Counted from the first letter of the stretch, positions 53,746 to 62,722 are shown. The stretch is 64,000 nt of DNA from Streptomyces xanthochromogenes (GCF_014650455.1 NZ_BMUZ01000004.1:620001-684000); one strand, 5' to 3'. Made by a program: numbers and translations. The notes: a model not told the origin generated them from the letters alone.

Positions 53746-54768
53746 TCAGCTGGATTCGCGCGGCAGCGCCCGGGCGCCCATCAGGTCGTGCCGCTCCGGG
53801 GCGCCGTCCGGGTCGCGTACCACGCGGTCGACCAGTTCGGCCAGGTGGCGGCCGGTCACCATCTCGACGTGCACCGTGCTGAGGCGGGGGCGCAGCAGTC
53901 TGCCGAGCAGGAGGTCGTCCGCGCCGATCACCGCCGTCTCGCCCGGGACATCGATGTCAGCGTCCTGCAGGGCGCGCATCAGGAGCATCGCGTACTCGTC
54001 GTTGTAGGCGAACACCGCGTCGAGGCCCAACTCGCGCCAGCGGGCGGCCAGTTGGGCCGCGGACTCCTCGGTGTACGCCATCGGCACCGGCTCGACGACA
54101 GCGTCCGTGCCGTGCACGGCCTTGCGGGCGCCGGCCAGGCGGGGTCGGGAGAAGAGTTCGAGGCCGGGCTCCTCGGGGATCAGCACGCCGATCCGGCGGC
54201 GGCCCCGCTCGCGGAGGTGGGCCACGGCGCTCCCGCCGACCTCGCGCTGGTCCATCACGAGCGCGTGGGCGCCCTCGACGCGCTGCGGGCCCAGCGTTAT
54301 GACCGCCCGGGCCCCTGAGCGCTTGAGGAGCTGGACGCCCTGCGGGGTGAGCTCGATCTCACCGAGCGAGACCACCGCGACCGGCCGCAGTTCGGCCCAC
54401 GCACGGGCCGCCTCGTCGGCGCCGAGCCCGAGGCTGCCGTACTGCACGACCGTGTAGTCGAGCCGGCGCAACTCCCACTGGAGCTCGTTGAAGAACCGGC
54501 TGTAGAGCGGGCCCACCGGGATGTGGGCCGTCGGCAGCAGCACGATGCGGGTGTGCCCGGCGCGCAGGCTGCGGGCCGCGGCGTGCGGGACGTAGCCCAG
54601 TTCCTCGGCGGCGGCCCGGACCTTGATCCGGGTGGGCTCGCTGATCCGCACCGCCGAGGTGTTGTTGAGCACGTAGCTCACGGTCGCCCGGGAGACCCCG
54701 GCGAGCCGGGCCACATCGGCACTGGTCGGGACGGGACGGTCGGCAGGCTGCTTGGGTGTCTGGCTCAT
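53746..54768 (-). CDS. LacI-family transcriptional regulator
   Basis: 340 residues. N-terminal LacI helix-turn-helix TSADVARLAGVSRATVSYVL (about 15-34) and hinge, followed by a periplasmic-binding-like domain (IVLLPTAHIPVGPLYSRFF, VFAYNDEYAMLLMRAL, VIGADDLLLGRLLRP). Start at ATG 54768; an in-frame ATG at 54780 is the alternative. Divergent from an MFS gene and an alpha/beta hydrolase gene, which it probably represses in the absence of a sugar-like inducer. Confidence 0.92.
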   Translation of the reverse strand: MSQTPKQPADRPVPTSADVARLAGVSRATVSYVLNNTSAVRISEPTRIKVRAAAEELGYVPHAAARSLRAGHTRIVLLPTAHIPVGPLYSRFFNELQWELRRLDYTVVQYGSLGLGADEAARAWAELRPVAVVSLGEIELTPQGVQLLKRSGARAVITLGPQRVEGAHALVMDQREVGGSAVAHLRERGRRRIGVLIPEEPGLELFSRPRLAGARKAVHGTDAVVEPVPMAYTEESAAQLAARWRELGLDAVFAYNDEYAMLLMRALQDADIDVPGETAVIGADDLLLGRLLRPRLSTVHVEMVTGRHLAELVDRVVRDPDGAPERHDLMGARALPRESS

Positions 54769-54838
54769 CGCGATCGGCATCTTTCCAGACGCGTCCGGGC
54801 CGGGGTCTAGCGGATGGCCTGAATTCGATGCTACACAG

Positions 54839-54869
54839 TGCTTACACGAGCAGTTGACACGTGTAAGCA
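54839..54869. promoter_or_regulatory. Inverted repeat between LacI and MFS genes, candidate operator
   Basis: TGCTTACACG (54839-54848) and CGTGTAAGCA (54860-54869) are perfect 10-bp arms around an 11-bp centre that contains TTGAC. Located 71 bp upstream of the LacI start and 175 bp before the MFS start, so it can serve both genes. LacI sites are usually contiguous 14-18 bp palindromes; the split form could be two half-sites or a site for another protein. Confidence 0.6.
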
Positions 54870-55043
54870 TGAGTCATGAACCAGCCGGGTCGTGGCCCCG
54901 CCGGTCGGAGGCCGTCGTCCCGTCGGTCACCGGTGTCACCAGGAGTCCTCCGCCGTCCGGAACCTTCGTTCCGCGCCGGTCGGGCCCCGCGCCGCACGCG
55001 CTCGTGCCCCTCGTCCGCCTCTTCCCACTCCTCGGAGGGCAGC

Positions 55044-56291
55044 GTGGCCCTTTCCTCCCCCGGTACCGGCATCCCCCTGGCCGTCACCGAACCGGCTTCC
55101 CGGCCCGCACGCGGGCTGCTTCCCCTGCTGCTGCTCGGCAACACCGCGATGTACGCCCTCTACATCGGCGTCCCCGGGGTGCTGCTCGCGCTGCAGATCG
55201 AGCACATCGACGCCGCGCACAAGGTCGCCGATTTCGGCCTCGTCTCCGGTGTCTCGGCGATCTTCGCGACCGTGTTCAACCCGGTGGCGGGCGCGCTCTC
55301 CGACCGTTCGGGGCGCCGCAATCCCTGGATACTCGGCGGCGGCCTGCTCGCGCTGCCCGTGATGCTGCTGCTCGGCACGGTCCACACTCTGCTGCTCGTG
55401 ACCATCGTCTGGTGTCTCGGCCAGGCCGTCCTCAACGTCTACCAGGCCGCTCTCACCTCGGTGGTCCCCGACCGGGTGCCGCTTTCCGCCCGTGGAAAGG
55501 CGTCGGCCGCCGTCGGGCTCGGGCTGCCGTTCGGCTCCACCGTCGGCGCGCTGCTCGGCGCCGCCTTCTCCGACCACTACCGCACCGGATATCTCGTCTT
55601 CGGCGCCCTCATCGCCGTGGCCGCGGTCGTCTTCACGGCCGGGACCCGCGAGGAGAGACGGCCGGCGAAGGCGCCGCTGCCGTTCGCCCGACAGCTCGCC
55701 GCGTTCACCGGGGCGCTGCACGACCACGACTTCCGCTGGGCGTTCATCGGCCGGGCGCTGCTCGTGCTCGGGTACTTCTCGGTGGCCGGATATCAGCTCT
55801 ACATCCTCCAGGACCACACCCACCTCCCGGCGGGCCTCTCGCCCGAGCACGCCGTGGCGGTCCTGACACCGGTCAACGCCGTCGCCATGGTGGTCTCCAC
55901 CGTGCTCGGCGGCTGGCTGTCGGACCGCCACGACCGGCGCAAGCTGTTCGTCGGGGCCTCGGCGGCGCTCTCCGCGGCCGCCCTGATCATCCCGGCCGTC
56001 TCGCCGAGCTGGCCCGCGATGATCGCGTTCGCGGTCGTCAACGGCCTCGGCTTCGGCTGCTACATGGCGGTCGACACCGCACTCGTCACCCTGGTCCTGC
56101 CGAAGGCCGAGGACGCGGCCCGTGACATGGGCGTCCTGAACGTCGCCAACGCGGGCCCGCAGATCGTCGCCCCGTTCGCGGCCTCCCTGATCGTCTCGGC
56201 CAGCGGCGGCTACACCGCACTCTTCCTGGCCGGAGCGGTGCTCTCGGTCCTGGGCGCGCTCGCCGTGCGCCCGATCAGGTCCGTGCGCTGA
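55044..56291 (+). CDS. MFS transporter, probably sugar or glycoside uptake
   Basis: 415 residues, twelve segments. GLLPLLLLGNTAMYALYIGVPGVLLALQ start, motif A GALSDRSGRRNPW, and GGWLSDRHDRRKLF in the second half, resembling glycoside-pentoside-hexuronide/sugar MFS carriers. The GTG at 55044 has an excellent GGAGGG; the frame is open back to 54876, but those 56 residues are Arg/Ser/Pro-rich and unlike a transporter. Divergent from the LacI regulator, which suggests a carbohydrate substrate. Confidence 0.9.
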   Translation: MALSSPGTGIPLAVTEPASRPARGLLPLLLLGNTAMYALYIGVPGVLLALQIEHIDAAHKVADFGLVSGVSAIFATVFNPVAGALSDRSGRRNPWILGGGLLALPVMLLLGTVHTLLLVTIVWCLGQAVLNVYQAALTSVVPDRVPLSARGKASAAVGLGLPFGSTVGALLGAAFSDHYRTGYLVFGALIAVAAVVFTAGTREERRPAKAPLPFARQLAAFTGALHDHDFRWAFIGRALLVLGYFSVAGYQLYILQDHTHLPAGLSPEHAVAVLTPVNAVAMVVSTVLGGWLSDRHDRRKLFVGASAALSAAALIIPAVSPSWPAMIAFAVVNGLGFGCYMAVDTALVTLVLPKAEDAARDMGVLNVANAGPQIVAPFAASLIVSASGGYTALFLAGAVLSVLGALAVRPIRSVR

Positions 56292-56361
56292 CAGACGTAC
56301 GGGTCCGGGGCCCGCGCGCGCCTGACACGCGCACCGGTCCGGGGTCCGTATCCGTACGGTT

Positions 56362-56400
56362 CCGGGGCGGGCCCGCACCTGACCGCACCGCCCGCCCCGG
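56362..56400. terminator. Hairpin between MFS and hydrolase genes
   Basis: CCGGGGCGGGC (56362-56372) pairs perfectly with GCCCGCCCCGG (56390-56400), an 11-bp stem with a 17-nt loop. It may terminate or attenuate read-through from the MFS gene to the hydrolase gene. Confidence 0.5.
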
Positions 56401-56450
56401 GCCCGTACACCCTCCGACCGACGGCAACACCCGTACCGAAAGGCAACATC

Positions 56451-57146
56451 GTGCAGCTCAACACCCGCACCTGGGGCGAGGGCGACCGTGTCGCGCTCCT
56501 GATCCACGGGATCATGGCCGACCACCGCACCTGGCGGAAGGTGGGCCCGGCGCTCGCCGGGCGCGGCTATCGCGTCATCGCGGTGGACCTGCGGGGCCAC
56601 GGCGCGAGCGGGCGCGGCGAGTACCGCCCCGAGCTCTTCGCCGACGACCTCGTCGAAACCCTGCCCTCCGGGGCGGAGTTGGCGATCGGCCACTCGCTCG
56701 GCGCGCTCTCCCTCTCGCTCGCCGCCGAGCGGCTGCGGCCGGCCCGCGCGGTCTACTCGGACCCCGCATGGAACGTCAACTCCCCGCAGGAGAGCGTGAG
56801 TCCGGAGATCTTCGCCCAGTTCAAGGCGGCGACCCGGGAGATGGTCGCGGAGCTCAACCCGCGCTGGGAGGAGGAGGACGTCGACATCGAGCTGGCCACG
56901 CTCGGGCTCTGGGACGAGAACACGGCTCTCGGTCTCGCCGCGATGTTCGGCTCGGACCTGGTCCCCGCGAAGGCCGTCGTCCCCTCCCTCGTCCAGCTCG
57001 CCGAGGCGAGCTTCCTCTACGACGCGGCCGAGGCGGCCCGCCTGGAGGCGCGCGGCTTCGAGGTCCGGACGGTCAAGGGCGCCGGGCACACCATCCACCG
57101 TGACGACTTCGACGGCTTCATGGCCTCGCTCGACGGCTGGATCTGA
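56451..57146 (+). CDS. Alpha/beta hydrolase
   Basis: 231 residues. Oxyanion region LLIHGIMADHRTW, VDLRGHGASG, nucleophile elbow GHSLGA (Ser nucleophile), and the catalytic His in KGAGHTIHRDDF. It hydrolyses an ester or a similar bond in a small molecule. GTG start at 56451 with AAAGG upstream. It lies behind the MFS gene and may share LacI control, perhaps processing the imported compound. Confidence 0.9.
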   Translation: MQLNTRTWGEGDRVALLIHGIMADHRTWRKVGPALAGRGYRVIAVDLRGHGASGRGEYRPELFADDLVETLPSGAELAIGHSLGALSLSLAAERLRPARAVYSDPAWNVNSPQESVSPEIFAQFKAATREMVAELNPRWEEEDVDIELATLGLWDENTALGLAAMFGSDLVPAKAVVPSLVQLAEASFLYDAAEAARLEARGFEVRTVKGAGHTIHRDDFDGFMASLDGWI

Positions 57147-57152
57147 TGTCGC

Positions 57153-57183
57153 CGGGCGGCCGGACCCCCGTTCCGGCCGCCCG
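57153..57183. terminator. Bidirectional hairpin terminator
   Basis: CGGGCGGCCGGA and TCCGGCCGCCCG pair perfectly over 12 bp with a 7-nt loop, placed exactly between the convergent hydrolase and isochorismatase-like genes. Confidence 0.88.
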
Positions 57184-57194
57184 GACGTTCCCAC

Positions 57195-57833
57195 TCAGGC
57201 CGGGAGCGCGTCGACCGTGGGCACCACGACCCCGAACAGATCGGTGATCGCGGTGAGCGCGGCGGCCTGGAGGTCGTGCGCCGGCAGGACCGTGCCGGCG
57301 GGGGTGGCGAGCGAGCGGGTCGCCGTGGTCTCGGCGACGACCGTGGGCCGGTAGCCGAGGTTGAAGGCGCCCTGTGCGGTGTAGTTGACGCACATGTGGG
57401 TCATGAATCCGGCGATGACCAGGTCCTTGCCGCTGCCCGGGGCGGCGCCGAGCTCGGTGAGGGTCTGCTCCAGGTCGGTGAGGTGGAAGGAGTTGGGGAA
57501 CTGCTTCACCACCACGGGCTCCCCGTCCTTCGGGGCCACCTCGTCGCTGATGGCTCCGATGTGGGCACGTATGTCGTACGGTCCGCCCTCGCCACCGTCG
57601 TTGATGATGTGCACGACCGGTGCGCCCGCGGCGCGGGCCTTCTCCAGCAGGCGCGCCCCGGCCGCGAGGGCCTCCTCGGCACCTTCCAGGGCCATCACGC
57701 CGGTGCGGTAGGTGTTCTGGTAGTCGACCAGGATCAGGACGCTGTCGCCGAGCTTCGGCGGCCGGCTGTCGAGGCCGACCACCTCGCGCAGGGGTGCGGA
57801 AGGACGGTTGCCGGAGTTCTGTTCGGTGCTCAT
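57195..57833 (-). CDS. Isochorismatase-like cysteine hydrolase
   Basis: 212 residues. Catalytic triad of the family: D37 in LVDYQNTY, K110 in VVVKQFPNSF and C148 in HMCVNYT. Family members hydrolyse amides or nicotinamide-like compounds. The ATG at 57833 has GAGAGG upstream. The GlxA-type regulator gene directly upstream on the same strand may control it: such pairs occur widely. Confidence 0.9.
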   Translation of the reverse strand: MSTEQNSGNRPSAPLREVVGLDSRPPKLGDSVLILVDYQNTYRTGVMALEGAEEALAAGARLLEKARAAGAPVVHIINDGGEGGPYDIRAHIGAISDEVAPKDGEPVVVKQFPNSFHLTDLEQTLTELGAAPGSGKDLVIAGFMTHMCVNYTAQGAFNLGYRPTVVAETTATRSLATPAGTVLPAHDLQAAALTAITDLFGVVVPTVDALPA

Positions 57834-57937
57834 CTGGAGCCTCTCGTAAGGGAATTGATGCATCATCAGGTGGAAGGGTGGTCGTGTTCCGGGCATGGCG
57901 AAGCCGTCGGGTTCGCGCTCGGGAGGACTCGTGGGGG

Positions 57938-58930
57938 TCAGGCGGGCTGGGTGCGGAAGCGGCGGCGGTAGGCGGCCGGGGTGGTCGCGAGCTGGCGTCT
58001 GACCGCCCGGTGCAGGGTCTCGACCGAGCCGAGCCCGGATGTGTTCGCGACCTCGTCGAGCGGGCAGTCGCTGGTTTCCAGCAGGCGCCGGGCCGCCTCC
58101 ACCCGGGCGGCCTCGACATAGGCGGCGGGGCTGGCGCCGGTCTCCTGTTTGAAGACCCGGGCGAAGTGCCGCTCGCTCAGACACATGCGGGCCGCGAGGG
58201 CCTGGGCCGACAGGTCCTCGTCGAGGTGGTCGGCGATCCACAGGCGCAGCTCGTCGATGTCGCGCCGGGAGGTGGCGGGCCGGCTGAGCGGCACGGAGAA
58301 CTGGCTCTGGCCGCCCTGGCGTCTGAGGTACATCACCAGCTGCCGGGCCACCGCGAGGGCCACCTCCTCGCCCTGGTCCTCGGCCACCAGCGCGAGGGCG
58401 AGGTCGAGGCAGGCGCTGATCCCGGCGCCGGTCCACAGCCGTCCCCGGTCCGTGCGGACGAAGATGGGGTCCGGGTCGACGGTGACCTCCGGGTGCTCGG
58501 CGGCGAGCTGGGCGGCCGTCAGCCAGTGGGTGGTCACCGTCCTGCCGTCGAGGAGTCCGGCCGCGGCGAGGACGTGGGCGCCCACGCACACCGACGCCAC
58601 CCGGTGGGCGTGCGGTGCGGTGTCCTTCACCCAGGACACGACATCCGGGTCGATGCGGGCGACGGGCCCCGCGTCGGTGAGGTCGACCGCGCCGGGCACG
58701 AGCAGGGTGTCCACGCGCCGGCCGACCTCCGCGAACGACAGGTCGGCGACCAGCCGCACCCCCGCCGAGGTGCGCACCTCGCCGGCGGCGGGGCCGGCGA
58801 GGCACACCTCGTACCCGGCGTGGCCGCCGGTCTCCCGGTTGGCGAGGGCGAAGACCTCGGCAGGTCCGGTGACGTCGAGGAGGTCGACGTCGGGGAAGAC
58901 CGCGATGACGACCCGGTGCGAAGTGGGCAT
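57938..58930 (-). CDS. GlxA-family (DJ-1/PfpI plus AraC) transcriptional regulator
   Basis: 330 residues. N-terminal DJ-1/PfpI-like amidotransferase fold (VVIAVFPDVDLLDVTGPAEVF, the nucleophile-elbow-like SVCVGAHVLAAAG) used as a ligand sensor, and a C-terminal AraC double helix-turn-helix (LSAQALAARMCLSERHFARVF, then PLDEVANTSGLGSVETL). Placed 105 bp upstream of the cysteine hydrolase gene on the same strand, it probably regulates that gene. Confidence 0.93.
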   Translation of the reverse strand: MPTSHRVVIAVFPDVDLLDVTGPAEVFALANRETGGHAGYEVCLAGPAAGEVRTSAGVRLVADLSFAEVGRRVDTLLVPGAVDLTDAGPVARIDPDVVSWVKDTAPHAHRVASVCVGAHVLAAAGLLDGRTVTTHWLTAAQLAAEHPEVTVDPDPIFVRTDRGRLWTGAGISACLDLALALVAEDQGEEVALAVARQLVMYLRRQGGQSQFSVPLSRPATSRRDIDELRLWIADHLDEDLSAQALAARMCLSERHFARVFKQETGASPAAYVEAARVEAARRLLETSDCPLDEVANTSGLGSVETLHRAVRRQLATTPAAYRRRFRTQPA

Positions 58931-59132
58931 GCACCCATCCTCTTCGCACCGCCTCGTGGCCGCAATGACGATTCCCTGTCACATCCGGACATGCGGACAT
59001 CCGGTCGGCGGGCCGGCCCCGGGCGCCGCGGCGGTCGCGCCGGTCGGGCCCGTCCCCTTCGCTCCGCCGTCCCGTCCACCGCGCCGGGTCGCGCCGGTCC
59101 CGGTCGCTTCGGTCCCGGTCGCGACGCCGGTC

Positions 59133-60023
59133 TCAGTCGCGGCGCCGGGCGGCCCAGACCGTGCGCTCGGTCCGTACGGCGAGGTCGTCGCGGTGCAGGA
59201 TGCTCTGCGGGCTTTCGGTGTCGAGGAGTTGGTCGTACGCCGCGAGGTCCTCGGCCGACAGGTTCCGCACCACGGTGTCGCGCATACGACGCAGGCTCTG
59301 CAGGGCATAGCGGCCGACGGCGTCGCTGTGGGAGCGGTCGAGGTGGACGGTGATCGTGCGGTGGTCCTCGATGGTGAACCCGGCTCCGGCCAGCATGGGC
59401 CCCCAGTCGGCGCCGCGGTTCGGCACGTGCTCGGCGTGGTGGCGCTCGCTCGCGGCGTGGCTGCGCTCCTCCAGACCGGGGCGCTCGGCAGGGGCGTCCT
59501 CGGGCAGGAAGCGCGGGAAGCTGGACAGTTCGACGACGGCGAACAGGCCGCCGGGCACGAGCAGGTCGTGGACCGCCCGCAGGGTGCGGTCCGGGTCGGC
59601 CATGTGGTGCATCGAGGCCGAGGCCCAGACGAGTTCGGGCGCATCGAGGTCGGGCCAGTCGATGTCGAGGTCGGCCCGCACCGTACGGACCCGGTCGGCC
59701 ACTCCCTTGTCCTCGGCCTTCTCGCGCAGGCGCCGCAGATGGTCCGCCGAGCTGTCGACGGCGGTCACCCGGGCCCCGGGGAAGCGGGCGAGCAGGGCGA
59801 AGGTGCCGGTGCCGGTCCCGCAGCCCAGGTCGACGATGTGGTGCGGGTCGGCGGTGAGCGGGAGCGTCGCGGTGATGGAGGCGATGTGCTCGGCGAGCAC
59901 CGCCGCGTCCAGGTCGAGGATCTCCGCCTCGCCGTCGGCGTCGTGCCGGAAGGGGTGGGCGTGCGGTCCGTGGCCGTGGCCGGTGTGGTGGTCGGGTGCC
60001 GTGTGCGGGCTTGCGTGACTCAT
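59133..60023 (-). CDS. Class I SAM-dependent methyltransferase with His-rich N-terminus
   Basis: 296 residues. Motif I IVDLGCGTGTGTFAL, acidic motif VTAVDSSADHL, motif II region LVWASASMHHM and motif III GLFAVVELS. The first 28 residues are very His-rich (nine or more His, HHTGHGHGPHAH), a possible metal-binding tail. On the reverse strand TAGCGT lies seven bases before the ATG, indicating leaderless expression. Substrate unknown. Confidence 0.88.
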   Translation of the reverse strand: MSHASPHTAPDHHTGHGHGPHAHPFRHDADGEAEILDLDAAVLAEHIASITATLPLTADPHHIVDLGCGTGTGTFALLARFPGARVTAVDSSADHLRRLREKAEDKGVADRVRTVRADLDIDWPDLDAPELVWASASMHHMADPDRTLRAVHDLLVPGGLFAVVELSSFPRFLPEDAPAERPGLEERSHAASERHHAEHVPNRGADWGPMLAGAGFTIEDHRTITVHLDRSHSDAVGRYALQSLRRMRDTVVRNLSAEDLAAYDQLLDTESPQSILHRDDLAVRTERTVWAARRRD

Positions 60024-60145
60024 GACGCCCACGCTAAGCCGGTCGTGCGGCCGCGGCGCGGCGCGCCCGCGAATGCGCAAGACGATGCCCCGATCGGCTG
60101 CCGAACGCGCAAGAGATCCGCCGGCCCGCGGCGGCCCGGCGATGC

Positions 60146-60730
60146 TCAGCCGGTGTCCGCACCACCGCTGTCACCGCGCTGATGACCGCGCCGGGCATCG
60201 CGGTCGAAGATGCCGAGCACCTCGCACGGGCCGCCCTCCGCCCCGATGGCGTGCGGCAGCATCGTGGGGAACTCGGCGGCCTGGTTCGTCTCGATGCGGA
60301 TGCGGCGGTTGCCGAGCAGCAGCACCGCGGTGCCGGACAGGACGACGAGCCATTCGCGGCCGGGGTGGGCCCGCATCCGCGCCGGGTTGTCGGGCGGGGG
60401 CTCGGTCATGCGCTGGCGGATGACGCTCATCCCGGGGTCCGCCTTGACGGGCCAGCGCATCTGTCCGCGGGTGGCGTCGATGGTCGGGCTGGTGATGACG
60501 TCCTCGGCGGCGGTCTCCACGAGCTGGTCCAGCGTCGTGTCGAGGGCGCGGGCCAGGGTGACGAGGCTGTCCAGGGCGAGGCGGCGCTGCCCGTTCTCGA
60601 TCCGGCTCAGCGTGGACTGGCTGAGGTTGGCCCGCGAGGCCAGCTCGTCGAGGGACCAGCCCTGGGCCAGGCGCAGGGCGCGGATCCGTTTGCGTACCAG
60701 GCCGTCCAGGTCGCCGTCGCTTTGCGTCAT
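60146..60730 (-). CDS. XRE-family regulator with C-terminal cupin domain
   Basis: 194 residues. Helix-turn-helix IRALRLAQGWSLDELASRANLSQSTLSRIENG (about 15-45) and a cupin fold afterwards (GREWLVVLSGTAVLLLGNRRIRI, TMLPHAIGAEGG). A ligand-responsive repressor type common in Streptomyces. TACGGT sits seven bases before the ATG, so a leaderless transcript is likely. Divergent from the NfeD-like gene. Confidence 0.92.
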   Translation of the reverse strand: MTQSDGDLDGLVRKRIRALRLAQGWSLDELASRANLSQSTLSRIENGQRRLALDSLVTLARALDTTLDQLVETAAEDVITSPTIDATRGQMRWPVKADPGMSVIRQRMTEPPPDNPARMRAHPGREWLVVLSGTAVLLLGNRRIRIETNQAAEFPTMLPHAIGAEGGPCEVLGIFDRDARRGHQRGDSGGADTG

Positions 60731-60789
60731 GGGCAGTACCGTATGCCGCACCCGCAACGTGCGCCCGGCGGGTCGGTTACGCTCCCCCG

Positions 60790-61005
60790 ATGAGCGAGGA
60801 CATGGTGGGGCTGCCGGGCCGGGTGACCGGAACGATCGGGCCCGGGCTCGTGGGTGAGGTCATCGTCAGGATTCGCGGCGGGGCGGAGCACTTCCTGGCC
60901 CACCCCGCGCCGGGCACCGGCCGGCTGGAGACGGGGACGGTCGTGACGGTGGTGGAATATCTGCCTCCGCGCACGGTGTACGTGATGGCCGCATACGACA
61001 ACTGA
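60790..61005 (+). CDS. Small NfeD-like OB-fold protein
   Basis: 71 residues, LPGRVTGTIGPGLVGEVIVR, EHFLAHPAPG, ETGTVVTVVEYLPPRTVYV: the beta-barrel pattern of the soluble C-terminal domain of NfeD proteins, without any membrane part. NfeD and flotillin genes are typically adjacent and the flotillin gene follows here. No ribosome site, but TACGCT lies six bases before the ATG (leaderless). Confidence 0.75.
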   Translation: MSEDMVGLPGRVTGTIGPGLVGEVIVRIRGGAEHFLAHPAPGTGRLETGTVVTVVEYLPPRTVYVMAAYDN

Positions 61006-61127
61006 GCACTCCCACGCTCACGTTGGCCCCCGCCTTCACCTGCGTGTTCGCCGGTGCGTATCAAGATTGCGACAAGGAACCGTCAGCGTCTTCCCGCCAC
61101 CGGTGGCCGGGAGCAAACTCCCCTCGT

Positions 61128-61145
61128 CAGTGCCGAGCGGCACTG
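61128..61145. promoter_or_regulatory. Hairpin/dyad just before the flotillin gene
   Basis: CAGTGCCG and CGGCACTG form a perfect 8-bp-arm dyad with a 2-nt centre, 14 bp before the flotillin start. It could be an operator, or a leader hairpin affecting translation. Confidence 0.45.
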
Positions 61146-61159
61146 CGTGAAGGGGGCGT

Positions 61160-62653
61160 ATGCCGATGGTCATCGGCGTCGCGGCGGGACTCGTTCTCGC
61201 CGCCATCATCGTTCTGGTAGGCCTGTTCAAGCTCATGTGGCGGGTGGCCGAACCGAACGAAGCACTCGTCATCTCCGGGTCCAAGCACCGGACCGAGGGG
61301 CTCGGCGAGGGCATGGGGTTCCGGATCGTCACCGGTCGCGGGACCCTGGTACTGCCCGGTGTACAGGCGGTCAGGAAGCTGTCGCTCGATCTCAACGAGA
61401 CCGAGCTGTCGGTGGACTGCGTGACCCAGCAGGGCATTCCGCTGCGGGTGCGCGGCGTGGTCATCTTCAAAGTGGGCGACGACTTCGTGTCGATCGCGAA
61501 CGCGGCCCGCCGCTTCCTCGACCAGCAGAAGATGATGTCGGACCGGGTGCACAACGTCTTCGCCGGTCATCTCCGTTCCATCGTGGGCGGGTTGACGGTC
61601 GAGGACATGATCCGGGACCGCGAGAAGCTCACCGGGCAGACCCGGGCGGCCTGCGGTACGGAGATGGAGAAGCTGGGCCTGATCGTCGACTCGCTGCAGA
61701 TCCACGAGATCGAGGACCCGACCGGCTACATCAAGAACCTGGCGATGCCGCACGCCGCGGCGGTGCAGCGGGACGCGCGCATCGCGCAGGCCGAGGCCAA
61801 CCTGCGGGCGACCGAGGCCGAACAGGCCGCGTTCGCGCGGATGTCGGAGGCGACCCGGGACAGCGAGATCCTGCAGGCCGGCTATCAGGCCGAGCGGGAC
61901 AAGGCCGCGGCCAGTTCGCGCCAGGCGGGTCCGCTCGCGGACGCCGCCGCCCGGCAGGAAGTGGTGGTCCAGGAGACCCGGGTCGCCGAACTGGAGGCCC
62001 ACCGGCGCGAACAGCAGCTCCAGGCGGACGTACGCAAGCCGGCCGACGCCCAGGCGTACGAGAAGCGGACGCTGGCCGAGGCCGAGCGTGACGCCCGCAT
62101 CTCGGCCGCCCAGGCCAAGGCGAAGGAGACCGAGCTCGCCGCGGCGGCCGAGGCGACCCGGGTGAAGGCGGCCGCGGCCGCCGAGGCCCAGGCCACCGAG
62201 GCGCGCGGGCTCGCGGCCGCGAAGGCGACCCGGGCGACGGGCGAGGCGGAGGCCGCGGCGACGCAGGCCAGGGGCCTCGCGCAGGCCGAGTCGGCGAAGG
62301 CCCAGGGCCTCGCGGAGGCCGAGGCCATCAAGGCGCGGGCGGCGGCCCTCGCGGAGAACCAGGAGGCCGTGGTCGCCCAGCAACTCGCCGAGAACTGGCC
62401 CCAGATCGTGGAGGCGGGCGCCTCCGCCTTCGGCAATGTGGAGCACATGGTGCTCCTGAACGGCGCCGAGGGCATGTCGGAGATGTTCGCGAAGGCGCTG
62501 ACGATGGGCGGCACGGGCCTGGGTCTCGCGCGCCAGCTGCTCGCGTCGATGAACCAGAACGGGGACGCCCCCGACGGGCCGTCCCCGGCCGCTCCTTCGC
62601 CCCGCTCGAAGCCCATACCGATCACCGAGGAGGTCAACGGGGGCCGGAACTAG
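61160..62653 (+). CDS. floT: Flotillin-family SPFH membrane scaffold protein
   Basis: 497 residues. A short N-terminal membrane anchor (VIGVAAGLVLAAIIVLVGLF, 4-23), the SPFH/band-7 domain (about 30-200, EALVISGSKHRTEGLGEG, VRGVVIFKVGDDFVSIANAA), a long Ala/Glu-rich coiled coil with EAEA-type repeats (about 205-410) and a C-terminal oligomerisation part. Flotillins organise membrane microdomains. AGGGGG precedes the ATG. Works with the NfeD-like protein encoded just upstream. Confidence 0.92.
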   Translation: MPMVIGVAAGLVLAAIIVLVGLFKLMWRVAEPNEALVISGSKHRTEGLGEGMGFRIVTGRGTLVLPGVQAVRKLSLDLNETELSVDCVTQQGIPLRVRGVVIFKVGDDFVSIANAARRFLDQQKMMSDRVHNVFAGHLRSIVGGLTVEDMIRDREKLTGQTRAACGTEMEKLGLIVDSLQIHEIEDPTGYIKNLAMPHAAAVQRDARIAQAEANLRATEAEQAAFARMSEATRDSEILQAGYQAERDKAAASSRQAGPLADAAARQEVVVQETRVAELEAHRREQQLQADVRKPADAQAYEKRTLAEAERDARISAAQAKAKETELAAAAEATRVKAAAAAEAQATEARGLAAAKATRATGEAEAAATQARGLAQAESAKAQGLAEAEAIKARAAALAENQEAVVAQQLAENWPQIVEAGASAFGNVEHMVLLNGAEGMSEMFAKALTMGGTGLGLARQLLASMNQNGDAPDGPSPAAPSPRSKPIPITEEVNGGRN

Positions 62654-62672
62654 GCCTGTTGGGCGGCCGGAC

Positions 62673-62707
62673 GGCCCCCACCCGACCGGCGCGTCGGAGT
62701 GGGGGCC
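62673..62707. terminator. Bidirectional hairpin between flotillin and permease genes
   Basis: GGCCCCCAC (62673-62681) and GTGGGGGCC (62699-62707) pair perfectly, with an inner CCGAC/GTCGG extension, between two convergent genes. Confidence 0.85.
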
Positions 62708-62722
62708 ACCCTGCGCACCGGG

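Noticed and set aside
54876..55043. N-terminal 56-residue extension of the MFS protein
   Set aside because: Arg/Ser/Pro-rich and unlike a transporter N-terminus; GTG 55044 has an ideal ribosome site.
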